Assembly (NCBI RefSeq): GCF_963082655.1
Contig: NC_081554.1
Location: 53,879,998-53,943,997 of the forward strand
Reading direction: 5' to 3'
DNA length: 64,000 nt
DNA from: Stomoxys calcitrans
Taxonomy: Eukaryota; Arthropoda; Insecta; Diptera; Muscidae
Shown: in pieces, positions 63,511 to 64,000 of the stretch
How the letters are laid out: the number at the start of each line of letters is the position of its first letter
How positions within the stretch are numbered: the first letter of the stretch is position 1
Made by a program: the position numbers and the translations under genes
Notes under the pieces: generated by a model
What the model saw: the letters and a program-made list of their open reading frames with translations, nothing else
What the model was told of the DNA's origin: nothing
The model's database searches: none

Positions 63511-64000
63511 TTTGTTATATTACTTTATTGTATTTTATTTTATTAAATTTACTTTTTATTTTTTTTTTCAGAAAAAATTTTTAAATCCTCTGTGACCAAC
63601 ATTCATCTCTCATGGGTAAGTCCTTAGATCTACTATTAGCTTAATCTGTAGTATCTCAAAAGGTCTAAAATTCACTCGTGATATTCTAAATGCTGCCCCA
63701 AAAGCAACTTGTTAGACAAATTAATCGCATGCTATAAAAAAGTTTAACGTATGCCATAAACAACAGACACACACACACGTTTGCTCACTTAATGTGCTCC
63801 CAATCATCACCACTTAGTTTACGCTAGCAAAGCACTAACGGCGAAGCAGCACCACGATACCACAGCCAGCCAGATTTCATTCATAAAATCCATTAATTAG
63901 TGGAGCCGATGATATTTCTTATGGTCGCTATTAAAAAGACGAATGCCGCTAAAGACCCTCATCGTATCCACCACCCCATAGCAATAAAAGCAATTTTACT
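63511..64000 (+). other. Unassigned end of window with a possible small exon
   Basis: A long T tract ending TTCAG (63560-63571) and a GGTAAGT donor (63615-63620) bracket a 44-base segment that could be a short exon of a plus-strand gene continuing beyond the window. Its sequence shows nothing identifiable. The remainder is unassigned apart from an (AC)n patch at ~63767-63778. Confidence 0.25.

Overview
The window is repeat-laden nuclear DNA from a higher (calyptrate) fly, most likely a muscid such as Stomoxys or Musca. This is inferred from the AT-rich composition, poly(A)-type gene ends, intronless neprilysin-like genes and several dipteran-style repeat families. Nothing in it is bacterial. 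The species is not proven from sequence alone.

The only convincing host genes are three intact, single-exon, same-strand paralogues of a secreted M13 (neprilysin-like) protein, at 10357-12369, 30827-32851 and 44374-46398. A duplicated 3' fragment of the first lies at 13083-13478. All three keep an M13-type N-terminal cysteine motif and overall architecture but have lost zinc ligands: the HExxH region reads HEIVK, HEIVR or HAIVK, and the third-ligand glutamate is absent. They are therefore predicted pseudo-peptidases. Each is preceded by a conserved ~180-bp block and followed by AATAAA.

The rest is layered mobile DNA. (1) A young, structurally complete Ty3/gypsy-type LTR retrotransposon fills 20072-30545, with 2392-bp LTRs and a CGGT target duplication. 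Its Gag carries an N-terminal RING-H2 finger, and its Gag/Pol junction is a textbook -1 slippery heptamer abutting the gag stop. It landed about 280 bp upstream of the second M13 gene. (2) Degenerate non-LTR retrotransposons: an RTE-like element at 5062-9970; RNase H-bearing elements at 15483-17865 and 33181-37640; Jockey-like remnants at 39372-39757 and 46497-49230; and R1/I-like pieces at 49235-50760 and 54440-54945. (3) Five copies of a tRNA-derived SINE, four with recognisable target duplications. (4) Tc1/mariner relatives and MITEs. (5) About fourteen copies or pieces of a hairpin-ended composite repeat. It has an opening TATACCC hairpin, internal ~150-bp tandem units and a closing GTTCGGCCCGGCCGAAC palindrome.

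Layout: 1-5060 is SINE and hairpin-ended repeats; 5062-9970 is the RTE-like LINE with three nested insertions; 10171-14004 is M13 gene 1 and its duplicated 3' end; 14034-20001 is repeats and a LINE; 20072-30545 is the LTR element; 30580-32932 is M13 gene 2; 33181-44130 is a LINE and repeats; 44130-46435 is M13 gene 3; 46497-51631 is nested LINEs, SINEs and a mariner derivative; 51632-64000 is mostly unassigned DNA and repeats. The likely history is a compact tandem cluster of testis-type neprilysin-like genes pushed apart by successive transposon insertions.
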